A stretch of DNA of 64,000 bases from Blattabacterium cuenoti (GCF_014252395.1 NZ_CP059219.1:172610-236609); one strand, 5' to 3'. Shown: positions 44,251-54,149, counted from the stretch's first letter. Translations and numbers: made by a program. Notes: generated by a model not told the origin, from the letters alone.

Positions 44251-45353
44251 TATATTTTTATTTTTTTAGAATATTCTTTGATTTTTTCTATTAAATACTC
44301 ATTTTCTTCGTGAGTACCTATTGTAATTCTTAAACAATTATTACATAAAATAATTTTTGAACGTTCTCTAACAATAACTTTTTTTTCAACTAAATATTGA
44401 TAAAGATTTTTTGATGAAAAATTAATTTTTACTAATAAAAAATTAGCAGAACTAGGATATACTTTTTTTATAGTAGATATTTGACTTAAACAAGTTTTCA
44501 TATATTCTCTTTCTGATAAAATATTTTTTAAATGATAGAAAAATAAGTCTCTATTTTCAAGAGCTTGAATTGCTATTTTTTGTGATACCATACTGATATT
44601 ATATGGATGTTTAATTTTATTCATCCAATGAATAATATCTGCAGAAGCAATAGCTATACCAATTCTTAATCCAGCTAAACCCCAAGATTTAGAAAGAGTT
44701 TGTAATACTATTAAATTTGGAAATTTATCTATTTCTATAGAAAAAGATTTTTTTTCTGAAAAATCTATATATGCTTCATCTAAAACTACAATTCCAGTAA
44801 ATTTTTTTATAATTTTTTCAATATTGTTTCTTTTTATATCATTTCCTGTAGGATTATTTGGTGAACAAATAAAAATAATTTTACTATTATTATTTATTAC
44901 TTTTTTTATTTCATCAAAATTTAATTGATAATTTTCTTCTGTTAAATTGATTTTTATCACATTTGCACCGTGTATTTTTCCACTAATTTCATACATACCA
45001 TAAGTAGGAGGAAAAATGATAGTATTATCAATTTCTGGACGAGAAAAAATGCGATAAATTAAATCAATAATTTCATCACTTCCATTACCTAAAAATATTT
45101 TAGAAGTTGAAATATTTTTTAACTCTGATATTTTTTCTTTTAATTCTTGTTGTAAAGGATCTGGATATCTATTATAAGAATTAAAAAAAGATAAAGGAGA
45201 CCCAAAAGAATTTTCATTAGCATCTAAAAAAATAGATTTTTTTTCTTTTTTATGTTCTATTCTAGCAGATATATATGGATCAACATTTAAAATATTATCT
45301 CTTATTAAGGAATACAAATTAAAATCAGAATAATTATTATTATTTTTATTCAT
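44250..45353 (-). CDS. hisC: Histidinol-phosphate aminotransferase
   Basis: PLP-dependent transamination of imidazole acetol phosphate. The 367 residues of fold type I have LDANENSFGSP, FICSPNNPTGND, VLDEAYIDF and the Schiff-base Lys in QTLSKSWGLAGLRIG. It lies 5 bases behind hisD and overlaps hisB by 1 base. The class could in principle also serve aromatic amino acids, but operon context supports His. Confidence 0.97.
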   Translation of the reverse strand: MNKNNNNYSDFNLYSLIRDNILNVDPYISARIEHKKEKKSIFLDANENSFGSPLSFFNSYNRYPDPLQQELKEKISELKNISTSKIFLGNGSDEIIDLIYRIFSRPEIDNTIIFPPTYGMYEISGKIHGANVIKINLTEENYQLNFDEIKKVINNNSKIIFICSPNNPTGNDIKRNNIEKIIKKFTGIVVLDEAYIDFSEKKSFSIEIDKFPNLIVLQTLSKSWGLAGLRIGIAIASADIIHWMNKIKHPYNISMVSQKIAIQALENRDLFFYHLKNILSEREYMKTCLSQISTIKKVYPSSANFLLVKINFSSKNLYQYLVEKKVIVRERSKIILCNNCLRITIGTHEENEYLIEKIKEYSKKIKI

Positions 45354-45358
45354 AACGT

Positions 45359-46660
45359 TTAAAATTCATTTTGTAACCGAATATTAATAGATTTTTGATG
45401 AGCTATCAATCCTTCCTCAGAAGATAAAATGTTTATGCACTTTGATAAATTTTGTAATCCTTTTTTAGATATTTCTTGAAAAGTTATTTTTTTAACAAAA
45501 CTATCTACAGAAATTCCACTATAATATTTAGCATAACCATATGTAGGAAGTACATGATTTGTACCAGAAGCGTAATCTCCTGCACTTACTGGAGAATAAT
45601 TTCCTAAAAAAACGGATCCAGCATTAACTACTTTATCCGCCCAATAAGAAGAATTTTTACAATTTATAATTAAATGTTCTGGAGCAATTTTATTAATTAA
45701 AAAAAGACATTCTTCTAAAGAAGAAAGGATTATTATTTTGCTTTTTTTTAAAGATTTTTTAATAATATCTTTTCTTTTACATAAAGAAAAAAATTGTTTT
45801 TTTAATTCAATTAGAACTTTTTTAACCCATAATTTATTATTTATAGTAAATAAAAGAATATAACTTTCTGGATCATGTTCTGATTGAGATAATAAATCGG
45901 AAGCTACATATTTTGGATTTGCTGTTTCATCACTCATAATTACTACTTCTGAAGGTCCTGCAGGCATATCTATAGAAACAATTCCTTGTTGGGATAAAAT
46001 TTGTTTAGCTGTAGTTACAAAAGAATTTCCTGGACCATATATTTTATATACAGAAGGAATACTTTTTGTACCATAAGCCATTGCTGCAATAGCTTGAGCA
46101 CCTCCTATTTTATAAACATTTTTAATATTTACGTATTTAGCTGCATATAATATAGCAGGATGAATTTCTCCATTTTTATTAGGAGGACTACATAAAATAA
46201 TATTCTTACATCCTGCTAATTTTCCTGGTATTCCTAACATTAATACTGTAGATAGTAAAGGGGCAGATCCTCCAGGAATATAAAATCCAATTTTTTCTAT
46301 TGGAACAGTTTTTCTCCAACAAAAAACACCTTCAGAAACTTCTATTTTAGATTCTAAATATATTTGTTTTTCATGAAAACATTTTATATTTTTATGTGCT
46401 ATTTCAATAGATTTTTTTAAAATATCTGAAATTTTTGAACTAGATTGGTTAAAATCTTTTTCTGTGACTAAAAAATCTTTTATATCAACTTGATCATATT
46501 TTTTTGTATAATCTTTTAAAGCTTCATCTCCGTATAATTTTACATTATTTATAATAGTTAATACTAAATCTGTTAGATCAGAAACATTTTTAGTTTTAGA
46601 ATATCTATTTATAATATATTTCCATGTTTTTGAAGTTGGATAGGTATATATTTGAATCAT
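45359..46660 (-). CDS. hisD: Histidinol dehydrogenase
   Basis: Zinc- and NAD-dependent double oxidation of histidinol to histidine. The 433 residues have [17 protein letters not shown], the substrate-binding [11 protein letters not shown], the zinc-binding [10 protein letters not shown] and the C-terminal APEHLII and [15 protein letters not shown]. It is full length. It lies 11 bases behind hisG. Confidence 0.98.
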   Translation of the reverse strand: MIQIYTYPTSKTWKYIINRYSKTKNVSDLTDLVLTIINNVKLYGDEALKDYTKKYDQVDIKDFLVTEKDFNQSSSKISDILKKSIEIAHKNIKCFHEKQIYLESKIEVSEGVFCWRKTVPIEKIGFYIPGGSAPLLSTVLMLGIPGKLAGCKNIILCSPPNKNGEIHPAILYAAKYVNIKNVYKIGGAQAIAAMAYGTKSIPSVYKIYGPGNSFVTTAKQILSQQGIVSIDMPAGPSEVVIMSDETANPKYVASDLLSQSEHDPESYILLFTINNKLWVKKVLIELKKQFFSLCKRKDIIKKSLKKSKIIILSSLEECLFLINKIAPEHLIINCKNSSYWADKVVNAGSVFLGNYSPVSAGDYASGTNHVLPTYGYAKYYSGISVDSFVKKITFQEISKKGLQNLSKCINILSSEEGLIAHQKSINIRLQNEF

Positions 46661-46671
46661 ATCCTTTTAAT

Positions 46672-47529
46672 TTATAGTATAATTTTTTCTATTGGAAGAA
46701 CTAATATATCTTGTGCTCCAAGTGATTTTAAATTTTCTATTATACCCCAAAAATCATTTTCATTTACGACAGAATGAACTGAACTACATTCTGAATTTGC
46801 TAAAGGAAGAATAACTGGGCTTTTAATTCCTGGAAGATAAGATATTATTTTTTCTAATCTATTATTAGGTACATTTAACAAAATATATTTATTATTTTTA
46901 GCTTTTCTTACAGCTCTAATTCTAAATAATAATTTATCCATTATTATATTTTGTGGAGAACTTAAATGAAGATGTGAAGCTAATACTGCTTCAGATTGAA
47001 GAACCGTTTCAACTTCTTTTAATCCATTCATAAAAAGTGTAGATCCACTACTTACTAAATCACATATACAATCAGCTAAACCAATTCCTGGAGCTATTTC
47101 TACTGCACCAGATATTTCATGAATATCTGCGTTTATCTTTCTTTTTATAAAAAATTCCTTTACTAAAAAAGGATAGCTTGTAGCTATTTTTTTTCCATTT
47201 ATATCATTTATACTATTGTAATTTAAAGATTTAGGTACAGCTATGGAAAGTCTACATTTACCAAAACCCAAAGCTTCCTTAAATTTTATTTTTTTTCTTT
47301 TTTCTAGAAGAACATTTTTTCCTACAATACCTATATCAGCTACTCCATCTTCTAAATACTGAGGGATATCATCATCTCTTAGAAAGAGTACTTCTAACGG
47401 AAAATTAAGAGCCGTTGTTTTTAATTTATCTATACCAATATTAACTTCAATGCTGCAATCTTTAAGCAACTTGATAGAGTCTTCATAAAGACGACCTGAT
47501 TTTTGAATAGCTATTTTAAGTTTATCCAT
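46672..47529 (-). CDS. hisG: ATP phosphoribosyltransferase (long form)
   Basis: First and committed enzyme of histidine synthesis. The 285 residues are the long, HisZ-independent form. It has LKIAIQKSGRLYEDS, DVADIGI-like VADIGIVGKN, the PRPP loop in IAPGIGLADCICDLVSSGST, and a C-terminal regulatory domain (about residues 215-285) that in relatives binds histidine. It starts the operon hisGDCBHAFI. A 14-bp hairpin ends 9 bases before its ATG. Confidence 0.98.
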   Translation of the reverse strand: MDKLKIAIQKSGRLYEDSIKLLKDCSIEVNIGIDKLKTTALNFPLEVLFLRDDDIPQYLEDGVADIGIVGKNVLLEKRKKIKFKEALGFGKCRLSIAVPKSLNYNSINDINGKKIATSYPFLVKEFFIKRKINADIHEISGAVEIAPGIGLADCICDLVSSGSTLFMNGLKEVETVLQSEAVLASHLHLSSPQNIIMDKLLFRIRAVRKAKNNKYILLNVPNNRLEKIISYLPGIKSPVILPLANSECSSVHSVVNENDFWGIIENLKSLGAQDILVLPIEKIIL

Positions 47530-47538
47530 AGGAACAAA

Positions 47539-47570
47539 TAATAAAAGCTTACTTATGTAAGCTTTTATTA
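47539..47570 (-). promoter_or_regulatory. 14-bp perfect hairpin in the his operon leader
   Basis: The minus strand reads TAATAAAAGCTTAC, a 4-base loop (ATAA), then GTAAGCTTTTATTA. The stem is perfect over 14 pairs and ends 9 bases before the hisG ATG, so it covers the ribosome entry region. It could be an operator (inverted repeat) or an RNA switch. The U-rich 3' arm is only weakly terminator-like. Confidence 0.7.
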
Positions 47571-47597
47571 GTAAATATTAGAATTAATGCATTATGG

Positions 47598-47605
47598 CAA
47601 ATATA
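47598..47605 (-). promoter_or_regulatory. Putative -7 box of the his operon
   Basis: The minus strand reads TATATTTG (TAnnTTTG), 68 bases before the hisG ATG and upstream of the hairpin. It predicts a leader of about 60 bases containing the whole stem-loop. Confidence 0.55.
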
Positions 47606-47695
47606 AAAAAAACTATTTTGAATATTTTATAATTAAACCAATTTATTCTATAAATAAAGAAAAAAGTTATAATATTTATATAAAAAATAAATAAA

Positions 47696-48457
47696 ATGAA
47701 AATTATTAGTTATAATATAAATGGTATTAGATCTGGAATAAACAAAGGATTAATTTTTTGGATAAAAAATAGTAATCCAGATATTTTATGTTTACAAGAA
47801 ATAAAAGCATTTCCAGAACAAATAAACACTAGTATATTTGAAAAATTAGGGTATAATCATTATTGGTTTTCTTCAAAAAAAAAAGGTTATAGTGGAGTAT
47901 CTATTTTATCTAAAGAAAAAGCTACTCATATAGAATATGGAATAGGATTAGATTCTATAGATAAAGAAGGACGAGTATTACGTATAGATTTAAAAAAAAT
48001 TTCAATAATTAGTCTTTATATTCCTTCAGGAACTAATATAAAAAATAGATTAAATTTTAAATTTTTTTTTATGAAAAAATTTTTTGTATATATAAAAGAA
48101 ATTAAAAATAAAATAAATAATCTTATTATTTGTGGAGATTATAATATTTGTCATTATGATATAGATATTTATGATCCAAAAAGTAATAAAAATGTTTCTG
48201 GGTTTCTACCGGAAGAAAGAAAATGGATGACTCTTTTTATGAATTTAGGTTTTATAGATAGTTTTAGAAACTATGTAAAAGAAGGGAATCATTATAGTTG
48301 GTGGAATTACCGTTATAATTCTAAAAAAAATAATAAAGGATGGAGAATAGATTATATGTTAGTTAGTGATTCTTTAAAAAAAAGAATGAAAAATGCTTAT
48401 TTATTACCAGAAGTAGTATTTTCAGATCATTGTCCTACTGTATTAGAAATAAATTGA
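47696..48457 (+). CDS. xth: Exodeoxyribonuclease III-type AP endonuclease
   Basis: Repairs abasic sites and 3' blocks in DNA. The 253 residues have the EEP fold motifs MKIISYNINGIRSGI, DILCLQEIKA with the metal-binding Glu, ICGDYNICH, WRIDYMLVS and the closing SDHCPTVLEI with catalytic His. It diverges from hisG, and the tRNA-Lys gene follows on the opposite strand 3 bases after its stop. Confidence 0.95.
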   Translation: MKIISYNINGIRSGINKGLIFWIKNSNPDILCLQEIKAFPEQINTSIFEKLGYNHYWFSSKKKGYSGVSILSKEKATHIEYGIGLDSIDKEGRVLRIDLKKISIISLYIPSGTNIKNRLNFKFFFMKKFFVYIKEIKNKINNLIICGDYNICHYDIDIYDPKSNKNVSGFLPEERKWMTLFMNLGFIDSFRNYVKEGNHYSWWNYRYNSKKNNKGWRIDYMLVSDSLKKRMKNAYLLPEVVFSDHCPTVLEIN

Positions 48458-48459
48458 AG

Positions 48460-48532
48460 TGACCTGACTGGGATTCGAACCCAGGACCCTTACATTAAAA
48501 GTGTAATGCTCTACCAGCTGAGCTATCAGGTC
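48460..48532 (-). tRNA. tRNA-Lys (anticodon TTT)
   Basis: The minus strand forms a complete 73-base cloverleaf. The acceptor GACCTGA pairs with TCAGGTC plus discriminator A. The D-arm is GCTCAGCTGGTAGAGC, the anticodon stem-loop ACACTTTTAATGT has TTT at 34-36, and the T-arm is CTGGGTTCGAATCCCAG. CCA is not encoded. A TATATTTG box lies 28 bases upstream of the 5' end. Confidence 0.97.
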
Positions 48533-48559
48533 TTTAACCTTAAATAGGTTTACCATGCA

Positions 48560-48567
48560 CAAATATA
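48560..48567 (-). promoter_or_regulatory. Putative -7 box for tRNA-Lys
   Basis: The minus strand reads TATATTTG, 28 bases before the tRNA 5' end. It sits in the 60-base gap to aroK, pointing away from it. Confidence 0.5.
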
Positions 48568-48592
48568 CTATAATTTTTATGTTTTTTTTTAT

Positions 48593-49105
48593 ATGAAAAT
48601 CACTTTAATAGGATATATGGGAAGTGGAAAAACTTCTATAGGAAAAATTTTATCTAAAAGATTAAATATTGATTTTTATGATTTAGATAATCTTATTGTT
48701 GAAAAGAAAAAAAAATCAATATTTAATCTTTTTAAGAAAATAGGAGAATTTTCTTTCAGAAAAATAGAACATATGGTATTAAGAAAAGTTTTAAAAAAAG
48801 AAAAAAAATATATTTTATCTGTAGGAGGAGGAACTCCTTGTTTTTATAATAATATTTATTTATTAAATAAGTATTCAAAAACTTTTTATTTAAAAGCAGA
48901 TAGTTATACTTTATTTAAAAGATTACTTGTAGAAAAAAAAACAAGGCCTTTAATTTCTAATTTTTCTAAGAATGAATTATTTATATTTATTATTAAACAT
49001 TTATTTAAAAGAACATTTTTTTATGAAAAGTCTTTAAAAAAAATAGATGTTAATAATAAGTCTAAAAATGATATAATGAAAGATATTATTAATATGATTG
49101 ATTAA
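48593..49105 (+). CDS. aroK: Shikimate kinase
   Basis: Phosphorylates shikimate on the way to chorismate, the precursor of the trp operon product in this window. The 170 residues have the P-loop GYMGSGKTSIGK, the DLDNLI acid motif, the substrate-binding SFRKIE segment, and SVGGGTPCF (GGGxP). The LID segment with Arg lies in KKTRPLI. tilS follows after 6 bases. Confidence 0.96.
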   Translation: MKITLIGYMGSGKTSIGKILSKRLNIDFYDLDNLIVEKKKKSIFNLFKKIGEFSFRKIEHMVLRKVLKKEKKYILSVGGGTPCFYNNIYLLNKYSKTFYLKADSYTLFKRLLVEKKTRPLISNFSKNELFIFIIKHLFKRTFFYEKSLKKIDVNNKSKNDIMKDIINMID

Positions 49106-49111
49106 AAAATT

Positions 49112-50431
49112 ATGAAAAAAATATCAAACAGTTACTTTTTTATGGAGGTTAAAAAATATTTTCCATTTAAAACTAAAAAAAAAATAGGAGTAGCTGTAAG
49201 TGGAGGATTAGATAGTATGGTCCTTATTGATATATTACTTAATATTTCTAATCTTCAATTAGAAGTTCTTCATTGTAATTTTAAATTAAGAAATGAAGAA
49301 TCGGATAAAGATGAAATATTTATAAAAAATTTTTGTATAAAAAAAAATATAATATGTCATATTAAAAAATTTAATACTTTATATTTTTCTAAAAAAAATA
49401 ATATTTCTATACAAATGGCTGCTAGAGAACTTAGATATAAATGGTTTAATAAATTATTAGAAAAATTTTCATATAAATATATTGCCTTAGGTCATCATTT
49501 TAATGATTCTATAGAAACTTTTTTTATTAATATTTTAAGAGGTACTGGAATTAAAGGATTATTAGGTATTCCAAAAATAAATAAAAAGTTTATTCGTCCT
49601 CTTTCTCTTTTTACTAAAGAAGAAATTATTTTTTATGCTAAAAGAAAAAATATAAAATGGAGATCTGATAGTAGTAATCAAAATCTTAAATATTTAAGAA
49701 ATAAAATTCGTTCAATTATACCAATAATATCCTCTTTTTCATCTTCTTTTTATAAAGGATTTAAAAAATCTATAAATTTTCTTAAAAATGAAAATTTTTT
49801 TATAGAAAAAAAATTAGAAGAAATACATAAAAAAATTACAATAGAAAAAAAAAATGATCCATTTTTGTGGAAAATAGAGTATAAAAAAATAGAAAATTTA
49901 AATTATTTATCTAAATTATTTTATTCATATGGATTTTATAATATAAATGATTTAAAAAATTTTATTCATGTACAATCAGGAAAACAACTGATTTCAAAAA
50001 AATATCGTCTTATTAAAAATAGAAATTTTTGGATTTTAGTTTCTAATAAATTTTTTTTAGAAAAAAAGAATAAAATTTATACAATAAATAATTTAGAATT
50101 GAATTATAATTTACCTATAAATATTAAATTTTTTTTTAATCCAAAAAAAGAAAATAGAAAAAAAATGTTACTTATAGATTTTGAAAAAATTAAATTACCA
50201 TTACAATTAAGAACATGGAGACAAGGAGATTTTTTTTTCCCTTTTGGTATGAAAGGGAAAAAAAAAGTAAGTAAATATTATAAAGATAAAAAATTTTCAC
50301 TTTTTGAAAAAGAACAAACATGGTTATTAATTAACGGAAATAATCATATTATTTTAATTATAGAAAATCGTTTAGATGATAGATTTAAAATAACAAAAAA
50401 AACAAAAAAAATATTAGGAATAAAAATATAA
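49112..50431 (+). CDS. tilS: tRNA(Ile)-lysidine synthase
   Basis: Modifies C34 of tRNA-Ile(CAU) to lysidine so it reads AUA. AUA is heavily used in this AT-rich genome. The 439 residues have the PP-loop VAVSGGLDSMVL, LHCNFKLR, ALGHHFNDSIETFF and RSDSSNQNLKYLRNKIR, plus C-terminal substrate-binding domains. Six bases behind aroK. The 72-base gap to serC shows nothing recognisable. Confidence 0.95.
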   Translation: MKKISNSYFFMEVKKYFPFKTKKKIGVAVSGGLDSMVLIDILLNISNLQLEVLHCNFKLRNEESDKDEIFIKNFCIKKNIICHIKKFNTLYFSKKNNISIQMAARELRYKWFNKLLEKFSYKYIALGHHFNDSIETFFINILRGTGIKGLLGIPKINKKFIRPLSLFTKEEIIFYAKRKNIKWRSDSSNQNLKYLRNKIRSIIPIISSFSSSFYKGFKKSINFLKNENFFIEKKLEEIHKKITIEKKNDPFLWKIEYKKIENLNYLSKLFYSYGFYNINDLKNFIHVQSGKQLISKKYRLIKNRNFWILVSNKFFLEKKNKIYTINNLELNYNLPINIKFFFNPKKENRKKMLLIDFEKIKLPLQLRTWRQGDFFFPFGMKGKKKVSKYYKDKKFSLFEKEQTWLLINGNNHIILIIENRLDDRFKITKKTKKILGIKI

Positions 50432-50503
50432 TTTATCTATTATTTTTACAATTTCAATTAGTATTTTTTTTTAATTTTGATATAAGAATTACTTATTCTA
50501 TTT

Positions 50504-51568
50504 ATGAAAATACATAATTTCAATGCAGGACCTTCTATTTTACCAAAAGAAGTTGTTAAAAAGTCAGCTCAATCTGTAATTGATTTTAATCAATCTGGAT
50601 TATCTTTACTTGAAATTTCTCATAGAAGTATAGATTTTATAGAAATAATAGAAAGAACTACCATGTTAGTAAAACGTATTATGAATTTAAATGAAGATTA
50701 TGCAGTTTTATTTCTTCAAGGAGGAGCTACATTGCAATTTTCAATGGTTCCATATAATTTAATGAATAAAGAAGCTTCTTATTTAGATACAGGATTTTGG
50801 TCATTTAATGCTATTAAAGAAGCAGAAAAATTTGGAAAAGTAAAAATTTTATTTTCTGGTAAAAAAAAAAATTATACATATATATCTAGAAATTATCATA
50901 TACCAAATAATTCTGATTATTTTCATTGTACCTCTAATAATACAATTGTAGGTACACAAATGAAGGAATTTCCAAAAACATCTATTCCAATAATTTGCGA
51001 TATGTCTTCAGATATTTTTAGTAGAAAATTAGATTTTTGCAAATTTAGTTTAATTTATGCTTCTGCACAAAAAAATGTAAGTTCTGCAGGAATGACTATT
51101 GTTGTAATAAAAAAAAATATTTTAGGAAAAATAAAAAAAAATATTCCTTCTTATATGGATTATAAAATACATATACAAAATAATAGTATTTTAAATACTC
51201 CAAATGTATTTTCTATTTATACTTCTATGCTAACTTTAGAATGGATAGAAAAAAAAGGAGGCCTTTCTTTTTTAGAAAAAGAAAATCAATATAAAGCTAA
51301 ATTATTATATAACGAAATAGATAGAAATATTTTATTTGAAAACAAAATACAAAAAAAAGATCGTTCTAATATGAATGTTATCTTTTTTTTAAAAGAAAAA
51401 AAATTAAAAAAAGAATTTGATAAAATATGGAAAAATAAAAATATTATAGGATTAAATGGTCATAGATTTTTAGGTGGATATCGTGCTAGTATATATAACG
51501 CACTTCCATTAAAAAGTATTCAATTTTTAATTCAAATTATGAAAGATTTTGAAAAATCATATAGATAA
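50504..51568 (+). CDS. serC: Phosphoserine aminotransferase
   Basis: PLP enzyme making phosphoserine from 3-phosphohydroxypyruvate. It starts with NFNAGPSILPKEV. The 354 residues have the GGATLQFSMVP phosphate-binding segment, the Schiff-base Lys in SAQKNVSSAGM, and the conserved GHRFLGGYRASIYNALP at the end. Its last 20 bases overlap the next gene. Confidence 0.96.
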   Translation: MKIHNFNAGPSILPKEVVKKSAQSVIDFNQSGLSLLEISHRSIDFIEIIERTTMLVKRIMNLNEDYAVLFLQGGATLQFSMVPYNLMNKEASYLDTGFWSFNAIKEAEKFGKVKILFSGKKKNYTYISRNYHIPNNSDYFHCTSNNTIVGTQMKEFPKTSIPIICDMSSDIFSRKLDFCKFSLIYASAQKNVSSAGMTIVVIKKNILGKIKKNIPSYMDYKIHIQNNSILNTPNVFSIYTSMLTLEWIEKKGGLSFLEKENQYKAKLLYNEIDRNILFENKIQKKDRSNMNVIFFLKEKKLKKEFDKIWKNKNIIGLNGHRFLGGYRASIYNALPLKSIQFLIQIMKDFEKSYR

Positions 51569-52211
51569 TAATTTTTTTTCCATAAAAAAATATATTCCAA
51601 AAAATGTAAAAATCTTAGTTGTTTCTAAAAATCAAAATATTTTTTCTATAAAAAAATTATATTTATCTGGTAATAAAGACTTTGGAGAAAATTATATTCA
51701 AGAAATGGTAAAAAAATATAATAAATTACCTAAAGATATTCGTTGGCATATGATTGGAAGAATTCAAAGTAATAAATTAAAATATATAATACCTTTTATT
51801 TATTTAATACATAGTGTTCAAAGTATGAAACATATTATAATGATAAATAATATAGGATTAAAATATAATAAAATTATTAATTGTCTTTTACAAATAAAAA
51901 TAAGTGATGAAAAAAATAAGTTAGGAATAACGGATAAAGAAGCTTATAATATATTAGAAAGCGAAAATTATAAAACTATGAAAAATATAAGAATAATTGG
52001 AATTATGGGAATGGCTTCTTTTCAAGAAGAAAAAAAAATTCATAATGAATTTTCGTATTTACAATATATATATGAAATATGTAAAAAAAAATATGGACAT
52101 TATATTCTTTCTATGGGAATTAGTAGAGATTATAAAATTGCTATAAAATATGGAAGTACACTTATTAGATTAGGTACTTTAATTTTTGGAGAAAGAAAAA
52201 AAATTATCTAA
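51549..52211 (+). CDS. YggS-type PLP homeostasis protein
   Basis: Family that binds PLP and influences vitamin B6 and amino acid balance; no catalytic activity is established. The 220 residues have the PLP-binding Lys in LVVSKNQ, FGENYIQEM, WHMIGRIQSNK and IGIMGMAS, ending near SMGISRDYKIAI and GSTLIRLGT. No ATG lies near the expected start. The TTG at 51549, inside serC, gives a family-typical N-terminus. The end overlaps the convergent trpA by 8 bases. Confidence 0.9.
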   Translation: MKNHIDNNFFSIKKYIPKNVKILVVSKNQNIFSIKKLYLSGNKDFGENYIQEMVKKYNKLPKDIRWHMIGRIQSNKLKYIIPFIYLIHSVQSMKHIIMINNIGLKYNKIINCLLQIKISDEKNKLGITDKEAYNILESENYKTMKNIRIIGIMGMASFQEEKKIHNEFSYLQYIYEICKKKYGHYILSMGISRDYKIAIKYGSTLIRLGTLIFGERKKII

Positions 52212-52971
52212 TAGATTTAATATATTTTTTTATACTTTCTTCTAATTTTTTTTCTTGTAATGATTTAATAAAAGAACTTCCAATAATACCACCATTTGCG
52301 TATTTACATGATAAATTAAAATTTTTTTTATTAGTAATTCCAAATCCAATCAGTTTAGGAACTTTTATAGATAATCTATTTACACGTTCAAAAAAAGATA
52401 TTTGTTCTTTATCAAAAAAATTAATTTTTCCAGTTGTAGAATTAGAAGATACTAAATATAAAAAACCATCAGTATATTTACTTAATAAAGAAATTCTATG
52501 TGAATTTGTTTTTGGAGTAATTAAAAATATCATAGATAATGAATATTTTTTAAACATATTTTGATATTCTTTTACAAAAATATTTACAGGAAGATCTGGT
52601 AAAATTAGTCCAGATATTCCTGATTTTTTACATTTTTTTAAAAATTTTTCCTCTCCAAATTTATAAAATTGATTAAAATAACCCATAATAATAATAGGTA
52701 TTTTTATTTCTTTTTTAATTTTTTCTATTTGTGAAAATAATAAAGAAATATTCATTCCATTTTTTAAAGATATTTTATTACTTTTTTGTATAATCATTCC
52801 ATCTGCTAAAGGATCAGAATATGGTATACCTATTTCTATTAAATCTACAGAAATATTCTGTAAAATTTTTATTATTTTTATTGTGCTATCTATTTTAGGA
52901 TATCCTGCAGTAAAATAAATACACAATATATTTTTATTTTTTATTGTAAAAAAATTATGTATTTGATTCAT
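52204..52971 (-). CDS. trpA: Tryptophan synthase alpha subunit
   Basis: Cleaves indole-3-glycerol phosphate and channels indole to TrpB. The 255 residues have the catalytic Glu in LIEIGIPYSDPLADG, the loop-2 Asp in SGLILPDLPV, and phosphate-binding IGFGITN and GGIIGSSF. Last gene of the trp operon. Its start overlaps trpB by 4 bases. Confidence 0.98.
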   Translation of the reverse strand: MNQIHNFFTIKNKNILCIYFTAGYPKIDSTIKIIKILQNISVDLIEIGIPYSDPLADGMIIQKSNKISLKNGMNISLLFSQIEKIKKEIKIPIIIMGYFNQFYKFGEEKFLKKCKKSGISGLILPDLPVNIFVKEYQNMFKKYSLSMIFLITPKTNSHRISLLSKYTDGFLYLVSSNSTTGKINFFDKEQISFFERVNRLSIKVPKLIGFGITNKKNFNLSCKYANGGIIGSSFIKSLQEKKLEESIKKYIKSIR

Positions 52972-54149
52972 AATTTAGTAAAATATTTATTATAAACATT
53001 AATATCTTTATCTCCTCTTCCTGATAAAGTCAGAATAACTACATCATTTTTATTAAATTTTATTTTTTTTAATACAGCTAATGCATGGGCACTTTCTAAA
53101 GCTGGAATAATACCTTCAAATAAAGATAATTCATATCCTGCTTGTAAAGCTTCTTCATCTGTAACTGATAAAAATTTTACACGATTTTTTATAAAAAGAT
53201 TAGCATACATAGGTCCTATACCTGGATAATCTAATCCAGGAGATATAGAATGAGCAGGAAGTACTTGACCATCTTTATTTTGTAAAAGAATAGTCATACT
53301 TCCATGTAAAACTCCTTTAGAACCAGAATGAATAGAAGCAGCTGTTTTATCTGTTTTTATACCTAATCCTGCAGCTTCCACCGCTATAAGATTTACTAAA
53401 TTATTATCTAAAAAATAATAAAAGGATCCTGCAGCATTACTACCTCCTCCTATACAACAAATTATATAATTAGGAAAAGATATTCCTTCTTTTTCTTCTA
53501 ATTGCATTTTGATTTCTTCACTAATAATAGATTGAAGATCAGCTACCATTTGAGGATAAGGATGTGGACCAACTGTAGAACCTATTAAATAGTAGCTATC
53601 TGTATTATTAATCCAATAACGAATAGCTTCATTAACTGCATCTTTAAGTGTTTTTTCACCACTAAAAACAGGAACAATTTCAGCTCCAAGAAATTTCATT
53701 CTAAGAACATTAGTAGATTGACGACACATATCTGTTTCTCCCATAAAAATAATACATTTTAAATTCATTAAAGCACAAGTAGTAGCCGTAGCAACTCCAT
53801 GTTGTCCAGCTCCTGTTTCAGCAATAATTTTTTTTTTACCTAATTTTTTTGCTAATAAAACTTGACCTATCGTATTATTAATTTTATGTGATCCTGTATG
53901 ATTTAAATCTTCCCTTTTAAGATATATTTTTGCCTTATATTTATCAGAATATTTTTTACAAAAAAATAAAGGAGTTGGTCTTCCAACATAATCTTTTAAT
54001 ATTTTTCTGTATAATTTTTTAAATTCACTACTTGTAATAAATTTTTTATAATTTTTTTGTAATTCTATTATGTTCTCATATAACATTTCTGGAATAAAAG
54101 CTCCACCATATTCTCCGTAATATCCATTTTTATCAACAAAAAATTTCAT
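52968..54149 (-). CDS. trpB: Tryptophan synthase beta subunit
   Basis: PLP enzyme that condenses indole and serine to tryptophan. The 393 residues are of the TrpB1 type. It has GEYGGAFIPEML, the Schiff-base Lys in NHTGSHKINN, AETGAGQHGVA, the phosphate loop in GGGSNAAGSF, and LSGRGDKDI at the end. It overlaps trpA and trpF by 4 bases on each side. Confidence 0.98.
   Translation of the reverse strand: MKFFVDKNGYYGEYGGAFIPEMLYENIIELQKNYKKFITSSEFKKLYRKILKDYVGRPTPLFFCKKYSDKYKAKIYLKREDLNHTGSHKINNTIGQVLLAKKLGKKKIIAETGAGQHGVATATTCALMNLKCIIFMGETDMCRQSTNVLRMKFLGAEIVPVFSGEKTLKDAVNEAIRYWINNTDSYYLIGSTVGPHPYPQMVADLQSIISEEIKMQLEEKEGISFPNYIICCIGGGSNAAGSFYYFLDNNLVNLIAVEAAGLGIKTDKTAASIHSGSKGVLHGSMTILLQNKDGQVLPAHSISPGLDYPGIGPMYANLFIKNRVKFLSVTDEEALQAGYELSLFEGIIPALESAHALAVLKKIKFNKNDVVILTLSGRGDKDINVYNKYFTKL

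Noticed and set aside
48533-48592. A second tRNA or small RNA next to tRNA-Lys
   Set aside because: The 60 bases contain only a promoter-like box and A/T-rich DNA; no cloverleaf can be formed.
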